Source of the DNA: Sphaerotilus uruguayifluvii
GTDB taxonomy: Bacteria; Pseudomonadota; Gammaproteobacteria; Burkholderiales; Burkholderiaceae_C
Assembly: GCF_013294065.1 (NCBI RefSeq)
Contig: NZ_JABSNM010000006.1
Location: 36,883 to 100,882 of the forward strand
Length of the DNA: 64,000 bases
Reading direction: 5' to 3'
This document shows, piece after piece, positions 23,950 through 35,876 of this stretch. A program made the position numbers and the translations under genes. Below the pieces are notes generated by a model that worked only from the letters and a program-made list of their open reading frames with translations, made no database searches and was not told the origin of the DNA. Numbering within the stretch: position 1 is the stretch's first letter; each line of letters starts with the position of its first letter.

Positions 23950-24552
23950 TCACCCCCGCCGCGTCGCGATCAGCGACTTCACCTGCGGCGCCTGCAGCAC
24001 CGGGCGGACCGCCTCGGCCTCGGCCAGCGGCTGCACCTCGACCAGCGTGGCCAGGCAGCGCCGGGTCAGGTCGTGATAGGTGCGGGTGCCCTCGAGCTTC
24101 CAGGCCACCTCGGCCTCGCTGAGTTCGCGCATCAGCTTCGCGGGCGTGCCCGCCACCAGCGTGCGCGGCGCCACCCGTGCGCCCGCCGGCACGAAGGCGC
24201 AGGCCGCGACGATCGCCTCCGCGCCGATCTCCGCCTCGTCCATCAGCACCGCGTTCATGCCGACCAGCGCGTCGCGGCGCACGGTGCAGCCGTGCAGCAC
24301 CGCGCCGTGGCCGATGTGGCCGTTGCGCTCGATCAGCGTGACCTGCTCGGGAAAGCCATGCACCACGCAGGTGTCCTGCAGATTGGCGCCTTCCTCCAGC
24401 ACGATGCGGCCGAAGTCGCCGCGCAGGCTCGCGCACGGGCCCACATAGCAGTCCGGGCCGACATGCACGTCGCCGATCAGCACCGCGGTCGGATGCACAT
24501 GCGCGCTCGGATGCACGACCGGGATGACGCCTTCGAGGCTGTAGCAGGGCAT
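23950..24552 (-). CDS. paaY: PaaY-type hexapeptide-repeat protein (gamma carbonic anhydrase fold)
   Basis: 200 residues. Left-handed beta-helix hexapeptide repeats run from about residue 12 to 150, with metal-ligand His in the VVHGFPEQ and NGHIGHGAVLHGC segments. The N-terminus MPCYSLEGVIPVVHPSAHVHPTAVLIGDV is characteristic of PaaY. In the phenylacetate pathway PaaY is a thioesterase that rescues dead-end CoA adducts of the ring-epoxide branch. It is transcribed divergently from paaG; the shared intergenic stretch holds the PaaR-like operator. The C-terminus is slightly longer than the hexapeptide core and ends in a helical segment. Confidence 0.92.
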   Translation of the reverse strand: MPCYSLEGVIPVVHPSAHVHPTAVLIGDVHVGPDCYVGPCASLRGDFGRIVLEEGANLQDTCVVHGFPEQVTLIERNGHIGHGAVLHGCTVRRDALVGMNAVLMDEAEIGAEAIVAACAFVPAGARVAPRTLVAGTPAKLMRELSEAEVAWKLEGTRTYHDLTRRCLATLVEVQPLAEAEAVRPVLQAPQVKSLIATRRG

Positions 24553-24563
24553 CGGGGTTCTCC

Positions 24564-24613
24564 TTGATTGTCCGGGATCAAGCTGGGAGCCTAATATCTA
24601 CCGAACGGTCGGT
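24564..24613. promoter_or_regulatory. paaY/paaG intergenic promoter and probable PaaR operator
   Basis: The near-palindrome ACCGAACGGTCGGT (24600-24613) matches its own reverse complement at 12 of 14 positions (arms ACCGA and TCGGT). It lies right after a -10-like TAATAT (24592-24597), with TTGTCC (24568-24573) 18 bases further up as a possible -35. A repressor bound here would block the paaG-side promoter. The TetR-type regulator encoded at 31164 (PaaR) is the natural candidate; related beta-proteobacterial PaaR operators of this ACCGA/TCGGT type are known to me. Confidence 0.65.
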
Positions 24614-24642
24614 CAATTGACGAGACCCCAGGAGACACCCTG

Positions 24643-25497
24643 ATGCCTGACGTGACGCCCGAACCCTCCGCACCCTCTGCGGCCCCTGACTCTCCGCTGC
24701 GCCTGGAGCGCGCCGGCGCGGTGCTGACGCTGACGCTGGACCGCCCGGCGGTGCTCAACAGCCTGACCACCGAGCTGCTGCGCGCGCTCTTCCTGGCGCT
24801 GGACGCGGCGGCCGAGGACCGCAGCGTGCGCTGCGTGGTGCTGACCGGCGCGGGCCGCGCCTTCTGCGCCGGGCAGGATCTGGCCGATCCGGCGATCTCG
24901 CCGCCGGACGAGGCCGCGCGCGCCAGCGGCGCCGCGCCGAAGGACATCGGCCATCTGCTGGAGCATTTCTACCGGCCGATGCTGCTGCGGCTGCGCTCGA
25001 TGCCGGTGCCGGTGATCGCGGCGGTCAACGGCGTGGCCGCCGGCGCGGGCGCCAATCTGGCGCTGGCCTGCGATCTGGTGGTGGCAGCGCGCTCGGCCAG
25101 CTTCATCCAGGCCTTCTCGAAGATCGGCCTGGTGCCGGACTGCGGCGGCACCTGGCTGCTGCCGCGCGCGGTCGGCCGGGCGCGGGCGCTGGGCCTGGCG
25201 ATGCTGGGGGACCGCCTGCCCGCCGTGGAGGCCGAGCGCATCGGCCTGATCTGGCGCTGCGTCGACGACGCGGAGCTGGCGGGCGAGGTCGGCGCGCTGG
25301 CCGCGCGGCTGGCCGCGATGCCGACGCGCGCGCTGGTCGAGACCCGCCGCGCGCTGGATGCCGCGCAGCAGACCGACCTGGCCGGCGCGCTCGACCACGA
25401 GCAGGCGCTGCAGCGCGAGCTGGGCTTCGCGCACGACTATCAGGAAGGCGTGGCCGCCTTCATGGCCCGGCGCGCGCCGAGCTTTTCCGACCGCTGA
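24643..25497 (+). CDS. paaG: Ring-1,2-epoxyphenylacetyl-CoA isomerase
   Basis: 284 residues, crotonase superfamily. It isomerises the ring 1,2-epoxide of phenylacetyl-CoA to the oxepin-CoA. Landmarks: [10 protein letters not shown] (CoA/oxyanion region), [22 protein letters not shown] (second oxyanion-hole strand) and [23 protein letters not shown] with the acidic D typical of PaaG. About 20 N-terminal Pro/Ala-rich residues are extra compared with E. coli PaaG (262 residues). AGGAGA lies upstream of the ATG. It is the first gene of the main paa operon and sits next to the operator. Confidence 0.94.
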   Translation: MPDVTPEPSAPSAAPDSPLRLERAGAVLTLTLDRPAVLNSLTTELLRALFLALDAAAEDRSVRCVVLTGAGRAFCAGQDLADPAISPPDEAARASGAAPKDIGHLLEHFYRPMLLRLRSMPVPVIAAVNGVAAGAGANLALACDLVVAARSASFIQAFSKIGLVPDCGGTWLLPRAVGRARALGLAMLGDRLPAVEAERIGLIWRCVDDAELAGEVGALAARLAAMPTRALVETRRALDAAQQTDLAGALDHEQALQRELGFAHDYQEGVAAFMARRAPSFSDR

Positions 25498-25506
25498 GCG
25501 CGCGCC

Positions 25507-25956
25507 ATGAACGGACACGACCTGAGCCCCCAGGCCACCGCCGACCATGTGGCCGTGGCGATGATGCGCGAGGACCGCGCCTGCCAGGCGCTGGGCATCG
25601 CGGTGGCGTCGATCGCGCCGGGGCGCGCGGTGATGACGATGACGGTGCGCCCCGACATGCTCAACGGCTTCGGCATCTGCCACGGCGGGCTGATCGCCAC
25701 GCTGGCGGACTCGGCCTTCGCCTATGCCTGCAACGCGTACAACGAGCTGACGGTGGCCTCCGGCCTGTCGGTGGACTTCCTGGCGCCGGGCCGCGAGGGC
25801 GACCGGCTCACCGCCGCGGCCGAGGAGGTCTCGCTGGCCGGGCGCACCGGCGTGTACGACGTGACCGTCACCAACCAGCGCGGCGAGCGCATCGCGGTCT
25901 TCCGCGGGCGCTCCCACCGCATGAAGGGCCGGCCGACCGTGCCGCCCGCCGCCTGA
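25507..25956 (+). CDS. paaI: Phenylacetate-pathway hotdog thioesterase
   Basis: 149 residues, single hotdog fold of the PaaI subfamily. It hydrolyses hydroxyphenylacetyl-CoA and similar CoA thioesters, releasing CoA trapped in dead-end intermediates. The active-site segment [26 protein letters not shown] contains the conserved NG...HGG and catalytic Asp; [19 protein letters not shown] and the C-terminal [11 protein letters not shown] strand follow. It lies 9 bases after paaG and 14 before paaK, clearly in one operon. Confidence 0.94.
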   Translation: MNGHDLSPQATADHVAVAMMREDRACQALGIAVASIAPGRAVMTMTVRPDMLNGFGICHGGLIATLADSAFAYACNAYNELTVASGLSVDFLAPGREGDRLTAAAEEVSLAGRTGVYDVTVTNQRGERIAVFRGRSHRMKGRPTVPPAA

Positions 25957-25970
25957 GGAGACTTCGACCC

Positions 25971-27284
<1,314 letters not shown>

Positions 27285-27312
27285 GGCGGCCCTCCGCATT
27301 CAGGAGCCAAGC

Positions 27313-28344
27313 ATGTACACGCAAGCCATGGACACGATGGGCCGCGACGGCCCCGGCGAGGGCGCCGCACGCCCGGTGCGCAGCGTCGAGGAGATGCAGC
27401 GCGAGCGCCATCTGCAGGAACGCTTCGACGCGCGCATCGACGACGGCGCCTTCATCGAGGCCAAGGACTGGATGCCCGAGAACTACCGTCGCACGCTGCT
27501 GCGCCAGATCAGCCAGCACGCGCACTCGGAGATCGTCGGCATGCTGCCCGAGGGCAACTGGATCACCCGCGCGCCCACGCTCAAGCGCAAGGCCATCCTG
27601 ATGGCCAAGGTGCAGGACGAGGGCGGCCACGGCCTCTACCTCTACGCCGCGGCCGAGACGCTGGGCTCCAGCCGCGACGAGATGCTGGGCGCGCTGCACT
27701 CGGGCCGCGCCAAGTACAGCTCGATTTTCAACTACCCCACGCTGACCTGGGCCGACATCGGCGTGATCGGCTGGCTGGTCGACGGCGCGGCGATCATGAA
27801 CCAGGTGCCGATCTGCCGCTGCAGCTACGCGCCCTATGCGCGCGCGATGGTGCGCATCTGCCGCGAGGAGAGCTTTCACCAGCGCCAGGGCTACGACAGC
27901 CTGCTGGTGATGATGAAGGAGGGCACCGAGGCGCAGCGCGCGATGGTGCAGGACGCGGTGGACCGCTGGTGGTGGCCCTGCCTGATGATGTTCGGCCCCA
28001 CCGACGACCAGAGCCCGAACTCGGCGCAGTCGATGCGCTGGGGCATCAAGCGCATCTCCAACGACGACCTGCGCCAGAAGTTCGTCGATGCCACCGTGCC
28101 GCAGGCCGAGGTGCTCGGCGTCACGCTGCCCGACCCGGACCTGAAGTGGAACGAGGCGCGCCAGCACTGGGACTTCGGCCCGATCGACTGGGCGGAGTTC
28201 TGGCGCGTCGTCGGCGGCGACGGACCCTGCAACCGCGAGCGGCTGCAGATGCGCGTCGACGCCTGGGAAGAGGGCGCCTGGGTGCGCGAGGCCGCACTCG
28301 CCCACGCCCGCAAGCACACCGAACCGGAGAAGGTTTCCGCATGA
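27313..28344 (+). CDS. paaA: Phenylacetyl-CoA epoxidase, catalytic subunit A
   Basis: 343 residues from ATG 27313, with AGGAG 7 bases upstream. The diiron alpha subunit of the PaaABCE monooxygenase that adds one O atom to the ring of phenylacetyl-CoA. Ferritin-like helices carry the metal motifs [21 protein letters not shown] and [17 protein letters not shown] (E..H pairs). [16 protein letters not shown] and [20 protein letters not shown] are PaaA-specific. The first 20 residues vary between species. Its stop overlaps the paaB start (ATGA). Confidence 0.97.
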   Translation: MYTQAMDTMGRDGPGEGAARPVRSVEEMQRERHLQERFDARIDDGAFIEAKDWMPENYRRTLLRQISQHAHSEIVGMLPEGNWITRAPTLKRKAILMAKVQDEGGHGLYLYAAAETLGSSRDEMLGALHSGRAKYSSIFNYPTLTWADIGVIGWLVDGAAIMNQVPICRCSYAPYARAMVRICREESFHQRQGYDSLLVMMKEGTEAQRAMVQDAVDRWWWPCLMMFGPTDDQSPNSAQSMRWGIKRISNDDLRQKFVDATVPQAEVLGVTLPDPDLKWNEARQHWDFGPIDWAEFWRVVGGDGPCNRERLQMRVDAWEEGAWVREAALAHARKHTEPEKVSA

Positions 28345-28661
28345 GCACCCCGAACGCACCGACCGGCCACGACGCCGCCCGCAACGAATGGCCGCTGTGG
28401 GAGGTCTTCGTCCGCCCGAAGGCGGGCCTGGACCACAAGCACTGCGGCAGCCTGCATGCGCCGGACGCCGCGATGGCCATCCAGCTGGCCCGCGAGGTCT
28501 ATGCCCGCCGCCAGGAGGGCACCAGCATCTGGGTGGTGCCCTCCAGCCAGATCACCGCCAGCGATCCCGGCGACAAGGACATCTACTTCGATCCGATGGA
28601 GGACAAGGTGTACCGCCACCCGACCTTCTACGCGCTGCCCGAGTCCGTGAACCACATGTGA
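28341..28661 (+). CDS. paaB: Phenylacetyl-CoA epoxidase subunit B
   Basis: 106 residues, about the family length. A small structural subunit that bridges the PaaAC core. Typical start [29 protein letters not shown] and the segments [35 protein letters not shown] are conserved. The ATG overlaps the paaA stop and the gene ends 16 bases before paaC, as in other paaABCDE operons. Confidence 0.96.
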   Translation: MSTPNAPTGHDAARNEWPLWEVFVRPKAGLDHKHCGSLHAPDAAMAIQLAREVYARRQEGTSIWVVPSSQITASDPGDKDIYFDPMEDKVYRHPTFYALPESVNHM

Positions 28662-28677
28662 GCGGAGCGACCGACCG

Positions 28678-29469
28678 ATGAGCACGCCTTCCATCCAGCC
28701 CGGCCGCGATCCGGCGGTGCACTACCTGCTGCGCCTGGGCGACTTCTGCCTGATCCATGCGCAGCGCCTGGGCGAGTGGTGCGGCCACGCGCCCATCCTC
28801 GAGGAGGACATCGCGCTGACCAACCTCGCGCTCGACCTGATCGGCCAGGCGCGTGCGCTGCTGACCCGCGCCGGCCAGGTCGGCCACGAGCGCGGCGCGC
28901 CGGCCGCCTTCGACGAGGACCAGCTCGCCTTCCTGCGCGAGGAGCGCGACTACCTGAACCCGACGCTGGTGGAGCTGCCGCGCGGCGACTTCGCCTTCAC
29001 CGTGCTGCGCAATGCGGCGGTCGCCACCTGGATGCGGCTGATGTGGACGCGGCTGCAGGATTCCCGCGATGCCGAGCTGGCCGCGATCGCCGCCAAGGCG
29101 CTGAAGGAGTCGCGCTACCACGAGCAGCACGCGGCCGACTGGGTGGTGCGCCTGGGCGATGGCACGCCCGAGTCGCACCGCCGGCTGCAGGACGCGCTCG
29201 ACCGGCTCTGGCGCTACACGCCGGAGCTGTTCGAGGCCGATGCAGTCGACGAGGCGGCGGCGGCCAGCGGCCTGGGCCCGCGCTGGGCCGATCTGCGCGA
29301 GGACTGGCATGCGGCGATGCAGGCGCTGCTGGACGAGGCCGGCGTGCGTGCGCCGGCCACGGGCAGCCACGTCACCACCGGCCGGCGCGGCGTGCACAGC
29401 GAGCACATGGGCCGGCTGCTGGCCGAGATGCAGCATCTGCAGCGCGCCTATCCGGGCGGAGCCTGGTGA
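28678..29469 (+). CDS. paaC: Phenylacetyl-CoA epoxidase, structural subunit C
   Basis: 263 residues. A ferritin-like helical protein paired with PaaA but without a functional diiron site, which in the known complex makes it structural. Landmarks: YLLRLGDFCLIHAQRLGEWCGHAPILEEDIALTN (near start), ARALLTRAGQV, ALKESRYHEQHAADWVVRLGDGTPES and the C-terminal GRRGVHSEHMGRLLAEMQ. Its TGA overlaps the first base of the paaD ATG. Confidence 0.95.
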   Translation: MSTPSIQPGRDPAVHYLLRLGDFCLIHAQRLGEWCGHAPILEEDIALTNLALDLIGQARALLTRAGQVGHERGAPAAFDEDQLAFLREERDYLNPTLVELPRGDFAFTVLRNAAVATWMRLMWTRLQDSRDAELAAIAAKALKESRYHEQHAADWVVRLGDGTPESHRRLQDALDRLWRYTPELFEADAVDEAAAASGLGPRWADLREDWHAAMQALLDEAGVRAPATGSHVTTGRRGVHSEHMGRLLAEMQHLQRAYPGGAW

Positions 29470-30011
29470 TGTGCGGCGCGCAGGTGCTCGGCCGCATCGA
29501 GGCGGCGTGGCAGGCGATCGACCCGGTGCCCGATCCGGAGATCCCGGTGCTGACGCTGCGCGATCTCGGCATCGTCCGCGAGGTGCGGCTGGACGAGGAG
29601 GGCGCGCTGGAGGTGGTGCTCACGCCCACCTACAGCGGCTGCCCGGCCACCGAGGCGATTGAGGCCAGCGTCGCCGAGGCGCTGGAGGCCGCGGGCCTGG
29701 CGCCCTTCGCGGTCACGCTGCGCCGCGCGCCGGCCTGGACCACCGACTGGATCAGCGAACAGGGCCGCCGGCGCCTGCGCGAGTACGGCATCGCGCCGCC
29801 GGGACCGGTGGCGGCCGGCGAGGGCGTGCCGGTGCGGCTGCATCGCCGCGCGGCTGCACCGGTTGAGCCGGCGGCGTCGGCCGATCCGTCCTGCCCGCGC
29901 TGCGACAGCCCGCGCACCGAGAGGCTGTCGGCCTTCGGCTCGACCGCCTGCAAGTCGCTGTGGCGCTGCCTGGCCTGCCGCGAGCCCTTCGAGCACTTCA
30001 AGCCGATCTGA
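29469..30011 (+). CDS. paaD: PaaD, assembly factor for the epoxidase
   Basis: 180 residues. The N-terminal part is a MIP18/DUF59 fold with DPEIPVLTLRDLGIVREV and TPTYSGCPATEAIE, the latter holding the conserved Cys. The C-terminal 40 residues form a four-Cys zinc/iron ribbon (CPRC...CKSLWRCLACREPFEHFKPI). PaaD is needed in vivo for epoxidase activity and is thought to help load iron or Fe-S clusters into the oxygenase or reductase. It starts on the last base of paaC and ends 4 bases before paaE. Confidence 0.94.
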   Translation: MCGAQVLGRIEAAWQAIDPVPDPEIPVLTLRDLGIVREVRLDEEGALEVVLTPTYSGCPATEAIEASVAEALEAAGLAPFAVTLRRAPAWTTDWISEQGRRRLREYGIAPPGPVAAGEGVPVRLHRRAAAPVEPAASADPSCPRCDSPRTERLSAFGSTACKSLWRCLACREPFEHFKPI

Positions 30012-30015
30012 AATC

Positions 30016-31107
30016 ATGAGCCTGCATTTCCACGAACTCACCGTCCGCGAGGTCCGCCCCGACACCGACGAGGCGGTGCTGCTGAGCTTCGCGCTGCCCG
30101 AGGCGCTGGCCGAGACCTTCCGCTTCCAGGCCGGCCAGTACCTGACGCTGCGCGCCGAGGTGGACGGCGAGGACCTGCGCCGCTCCTATTCGATCTGCGC
30201 CGCGCCGCAGGACGGCGTGCTGCGGGTGGGCGTGCGCCGGGTGCCCGGCGGGCGCTTCTCGAACTGGATCGGCTCGCGGCTGAAGGCCGGCGACACGCTG
30301 CAGGTCTTTCCGCCGCAGGGCCACTTCACGCTGCCGATGCCGGCCGCCGAGGGCGCGGCGCGCCATGTCGTCGGCTTTGCGGCCGGCAGCGGCATCACGC
30401 CGATCCTGTCGATCCTGAAGACGGTGCTCGAAACCGAACCGGCCAGCCGCTTCACGCTGGTCTATGCGAATCGCTCGCTGCGCTCGACGATGTTCCGCGA
30501 GGAGCTCGAGGACCTGAAGAACCGCTTCCTGACCCGGCTGGCGCTGCACCCGGTGTTCTCGGCCGAGCCGGTGGACACGCCGCTGAACGCCGGCAGGCTG
30601 GACGAGGCCAAGCTGGCGCTGCTGCTGCGCACCGTGGTGCCGGCGGACCGGATCGACCAGGCCTTCGTCTGCGGTCCGCACGGCTTCAACGACACTGTCG
30701 AGGCCGGACTGAAGGCGGCCGGCGTGGCGCCCGAGCGCCTGCATGTCGAGCGCTTCGGCGTGCCGGATGCGGAGCGCGGCCAGTCGCCCGCGCAGCTGCA
30801 CCCGGTGCTGCCGGGCGACGCGCCGCAGGCGACGGTCAGCATCGTGCGCGACGGCCTGCGCCGCGAGATCGAGTTCCGCGCCGGCGACGCCAGCCTGCTG
30901 GAGGCGGCCGCGCGCGCCGGGCTGGACGTGCCGTATTCCTGCAAGTCCGGGGTATGCTGCACCTGCCGGGCCCGCGTGCTCGAGGGGCAGGTGCGCATGG
31001 ATCGCAACTTCTCGCTCGAGGCCCACGAGGTGGCCGCCGGCTTCGTGCTGACCTGCCAGTCGCATCCGCTGACCCCACGGGTCGTGCTGTCCTTCGACGA
31101 GCGCTGA
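30016..31107 (+). CDS. paaE: Phenylacetyl-CoA epoxidase reductase
   Basis: 363 residues. An FNR-type FAD/NAD(P)H oxidoreductase with a C-terminal plant-type [2Fe-2S] ferredoxin; it feeds electrons from NADPH to PaaA. Landmarks: FAD site LRRSYSICAAP, GRFSNWIG, NAD(P) site VGFAAGSGITPILSILKT and AFVCGPHGFNDTVE, and cluster ligands in DVPYSCKSGVCCTCRARVLEGQV with the fourth Cys in VLTCQSHPL. Start MSLHFHELTV at 30016 just after the paaD stop. Confidence 0.96.
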   Translation: MSLHFHELTVREVRPDTDEAVLLSFALPEALAETFRFQAGQYLTLRAEVDGEDLRRSYSICAAPQDGVLRVGVRRVPGGRFSNWIGSRLKAGDTLQVFPPQGHFTLPMPAAEGAARHVVGFAAGSGITPILSILKTVLETEPASRFTLVYANRSLRSTMFREELEDLKNRFLTRLALHPVFSAEPVDTPLNAGRLDEAKLALLLRTVVPADRIDQAFVCGPHGFNDTVEAGLKAAGVAPERLHVERFGVPDAERGQSPAQLHPVLPGDAPQATVSIVRDGLRREIEFRAGDASLLEAAARAGLDVPYSCKSGVCCTCRARVLEGQVRMDRNFSLEAHEVAAGFVLTCQSHPLTPRVVLSFDER

Positions 31108-31163
31108 GCCCCGCCGCGACGCGCCCCGACCGAGACGCCCGACCCCCGACGCTTCCTGATCCC

Positions 31164-31790
31164 GTGGCCCGTACCCGCTCCCCCGCCTATGACGACCAGC
31201 GCGAGATGATCCTCGCCCATGCCGCCGACCTGTTCGCGCGGCGCGGCTATCCCGCCACCTCGATGAACCAGCTGGCCGAGGCCTGCGGCCTGTCCAAGCC
31301 GACGCTCTACCACTACTACCGCGACAAGTACGCGCTGCTGGTGCAGATCGCCGAGGACCATGTCGGCCGGCTGGCCGAGCTGGTGGCCGAGATCGAGGCC
31401 GAGGGCCAGCCGGCGCGGCCGCGCCTGCACCGGCTGATCATCCGCTTCGTGCAGGAATATGCCGGCGCGCAGAACGCGCACCGGGTGCTGACCGAGGACG
31501 TGCGCTTCCTGGAAGAAACCGACCGCGAGCGCATCCTGGTGACCGAGCGCCGGGTGGTCGACGGCTTCGCGCGCGCGCTGGGCGAGCTGCGCCCGGACCT
31601 GGACGCGGCGCGGCTGGCGGTGCCGGTGTCGATGCTGCTGTTCGGCATGATCAACTGGATGTTCACCTGGCTGCGGCCCGACGGCTCGCTCGACCACGAG
31701 GCGATGGCCCCGATCGTCGCCGATCTCTTTCTTGGCGGGCTGCCCCATGTGAGCGTGCCCGCTCCACCCCCCAGAGGAGACACACCGTGA
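31164..31790 (+). CDS. paaR: TetR-family repressor PaaR
   Basis: 208 residues from a GTG at 31164, giving an N-terminus VARTRSPAYDDQREMIL that fits known PaaR proteins. The TetR helix-turn-helix is LFARRGYPATSMNQLAEACGLSKPTLYHYYRDKYALL (about residues 22-58). In beta-proteobacteria the TetR-type PaaR (not the GntR-type PaaX) represses paa genes and is released by phenylacetyl-CoA. The likely operator is the ACCGA/TCGGT palindrome at 24600. Its end overlaps the GTG of the binding-protein gene (GTGA). Confidence 0.9.
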   Translation: MARTRSPAYDDQREMILAHAADLFARRGYPATSMNQLAEACGLSKPTLYHYYRDKYALLVQIAEDHVGRLAELVAEIEAEGQPARPRLHRLIIRFVQEYAGAQNAHRVLTEDVRFLEETDRERILVTERRVVDGFARALGELRPDLDAARLAVPVSMLLFGMINWMFTWLRPDGSLDHEAMAPIVADLFLGGLPHVSVPAPPPRGDTP

Positions 31791-32953
31791 AGAAGAAGAC
31801 CTCTCGTCCCCATCCCGTGCGCACCCTGCTGGCGCTGGCGGCGGCGCTGGCCAGCTCGGCCGCGCTGGCCGACATCAACGTCGGCGTGACGGTCTCGGCC
31901 ACCGGCCCGGCCGCCTCGCTGGGCATCCCGGAGAAGAACACCATCGCGCTGATGCCCAAGACGATCGGCGCGGAGAAGGTGAACTACATCGTCCTGGACG
32001 ATGCCTCCGACACCACCACCGCGGTGGCCAACACCCGCAAGCTCATCACCGAGCACAAGGTCGACATCATCATCGGCTCGACGACCACGCCCAACTCGCT
32101 GGCGATGATCGACGCGGTGGCGGAGGCGCAGGTGCCGATGATCTCGATGGCGGCGTCCGCCCGCATCGTCGAGCCGCAGGACGCCAAGAAGCGCTGGGTC
32201 TTCAAGACGCCGCAGAACGACATCCAGATGTCGCTGGCGATCGCCGAGCACATGGCCGCCGCCGGCGTGCGCACCGTGGGCTTCATCGGCTTCGCCGACG
32301 CCTACGGCGAGGGCTGGTTCCAGGAGTTCACCAAGGCGGCCGAGCTGAAGAAGCTGCGTGTCGTGGCCAGCGAGCGCTACGCGCGCAACGACACCTCGGT
32401 CACCGGCCAGGTCCTGAAGCTGATGTCGGCGCAGCCCGACGCGATCCTGGTCGCCGGCTCGGGCACGCCGGCGGTGCTGCCGCAGCGCACCCTGAAGGAG
32501 CGCGGCTACGCGGGCAAGCTCTACCAGACGCATGGCGTGGCCAACGCCGACTTCCTGCGCGTGGGCGGCAAGGACGTCGAGGGCACCTTCCTTCCGGCCG
32601 GACCGGTGCTGGTGGCCGAGCAGCTGCCCGCCAGCCACCCGGTGCGCAAGTCGGCGCTGGCCTATGTCGCCGCCTACGAGGCCGCACAGGGCAAGGGCAG
32701 CGTCTCGACCTTCGGCGGCCATGCCTGGGATGCCGGCCTGCTGATGAGCGCCGCCGCGCCGGTGGCGCTGAAGAAGGCCAAGCCCGGCACGCCGGAATTC
32801 CGCGCCGCGCTGCGCGACGCCATCGAGCAGGTGCGCGAGCTGCCCGGCGCGCACGGCATCTTCAGCCTGTCGGCGGCCGATCACCTGGGCCTGGACCAGC
32901 GCGCGCGCGTGATGGTCCGGATCGACAAGGGCACCTGGAAGTACGCACCGTGA
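31787..32953 (+). CDS. Orphan LivK-type ABC transporter substrate-binding protein
   Basis: 388 residues, GTG start with a good AGAGGAG site. Signal peptide (HPVRTLLALAAALASSAALA) then a periplasmic binding fold of the branched-chain amino acid (Peripla_BP_6) family: INVGVTVSATGPAASLGIPEKNT, GSTTTPNSLAMIDAVAEAQVPMISM and FGGHAWDAGLLM. No permease or ATPase gene lies beside it. Its place between paaR and paaZ suggests it captures phenylacetate or a related aromatic acid and hands it to a transporter encoded elsewhere, but the ligand is inferred from context only. Confidence 0.85.
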   Translation: MKKKTSRPHPVRTLLALAAALASSAALADINVGVTVSATGPAASLGIPEKNTIALMPKTIGAEKVNYIVLDDASDTTTAVANTRKLITEHKVDIIIGSTTTPNSLAMIDAVAEAQVPMISMAASARIVEPQDAKKRWVFKTPQNDIQMSLAIAEHMAAAGVRTVGFIGFADAYGEGWFQEFTKAAELKKLRVVASERYARNDTSVTGQVLKLMSAQPDAILVAGSGTPAVLPQRTLKERGYAGKLYQTHGVANADFLRVGGKDVEGTFLPAGPVLVAEQLPASHPVRKSALAYVAAYEAAQGKGSVSTFGGHAWDAGLLMSAAAPVALKKAKPGTPEFRAALRDAIEQVRELPGAHGIFSLSAADHLGLDQRARVMVRIDKGTWKYAP

Positions 32954-32966
32954 GCCGAGGCCGACC

Positions 32967-35036
<2,070 letters not shown>

Positions 35037-35069
35037 ACGGGCCCGGGCGTCGGCCCGGTGCCGTCGCGT

Positions 35070-35876
35070 TCAGGTCAGCAGGTCGAGGCCGCTGTCGTCC
35101 TTCAGCGCCACGCCGGTGGCACCCAGCCGGCGTCCGGCCTCGGCCAGCCACCACAGCCTGCGCGCCGCCTCGGCATGCACCAGGCCTGCGTCGCGCACGT
35201 TGGACAGGCAGTTGCGCTCGGCGTCGCTGCGCCCGACCTTCGGCGCGCGGGTCAGGTAGACGCCGAGGCTGTCGGGCGAGCTCAGGCCCGGGCGCTCGCC
35301 GATCAGCACCGCCACCATCGCCGCGCCCAGGCGCTGGCCGATGTCGTCGCCCAGCGCGACCCGCGCCTGCGTGGCCACCACCACCGGGCCGAGCGACCAG
35401 CCGGGCGGGCGCTGGCGCTGCAGTTCGGCCAGCAGCGGCACCGCCTGGCGCTCGACCGCCGCCGAGGACAGGCCGTCGCCGACGACGATCAGCAGCGCGT
35501 CGTCGGCCAGCGGGCCGTGCGCGGCGGCATGCGCGTCCAGCCGCGCGCCGCCGGTGCCGCCGAGCCGCCGGCCCAGATCCGGGCGCAGCAGGTAGGTCGA
35601 GCGGTCGGCGGCGGCGCTGGCCACCTCGATCGTCTGCAGCCCCAGCGCCTGCAGGCGCGGGCCCAGCGTGGCGACGTCCAGCGGCAGGTGCACCGCGTCG
35701 CGCGCCTGCGCATGCGCCGCGCCGAAGGCCAGCAGCTCGCGCGTGGGCAGGCTGGCGCCGGCGCGGCCCAGGCCGATGCGCGCCGGCGTCAGCGCCCGCA
35801 GCGCGGCCCAGGCGTCGGCGGGCACCAGCGCGGCGGGCGCTCGGCGGGCGTCGAAGGTGTCGTCGTCGGCGCTCAT
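35070..35876 (-). CDS. eutC: Ethanolamine ammonia-lyase small subunit
   Basis: 268 residues from ATG 35876, which overlaps the eutB stop (ATGA). With EutB and adenosylcobalamin it splits ethanolamine into acetaldehyde and ammonia. Landmarks: ARIGLGRAGASLPTRELLAFGAAHAQARDAVHLPLD, LLIVVGDGLSSAAVERQAVPLL, ALGDDIGQRLGAAMVAVLIGERPGLSSPDSLGVYLT, RNCLSNVRDAGL (binding the cofactor tail). It lacks the N-terminal extension used for microcompartment targeting in enteric bacteria, in keeping with the absence of shell genes nearby. Confidence 0.96.
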   Translation of the reverse strand: MSADDDTFDARRAPAALVPADAWAALRALTPARIGLGRAGASLPTRELLAFGAAHAQARDAVHLPLDVATLGPRLQALGLQTIEVASAAADRSTYLLRPDLGRRLGGTGGARLDAHAAAHGPLADDALLIVVGDGLSSAAVERQAVPLLAELQRQRPPGWSLGPVVVATQARVALGDDIGQRLGAAMVAVLIGERPGLSSPDSLGVYLTRAPKVGRSDAERNCLSNVRDAGLVHAEAARRLWWLAEAGRRLGATGVALKDDSGLDLLT

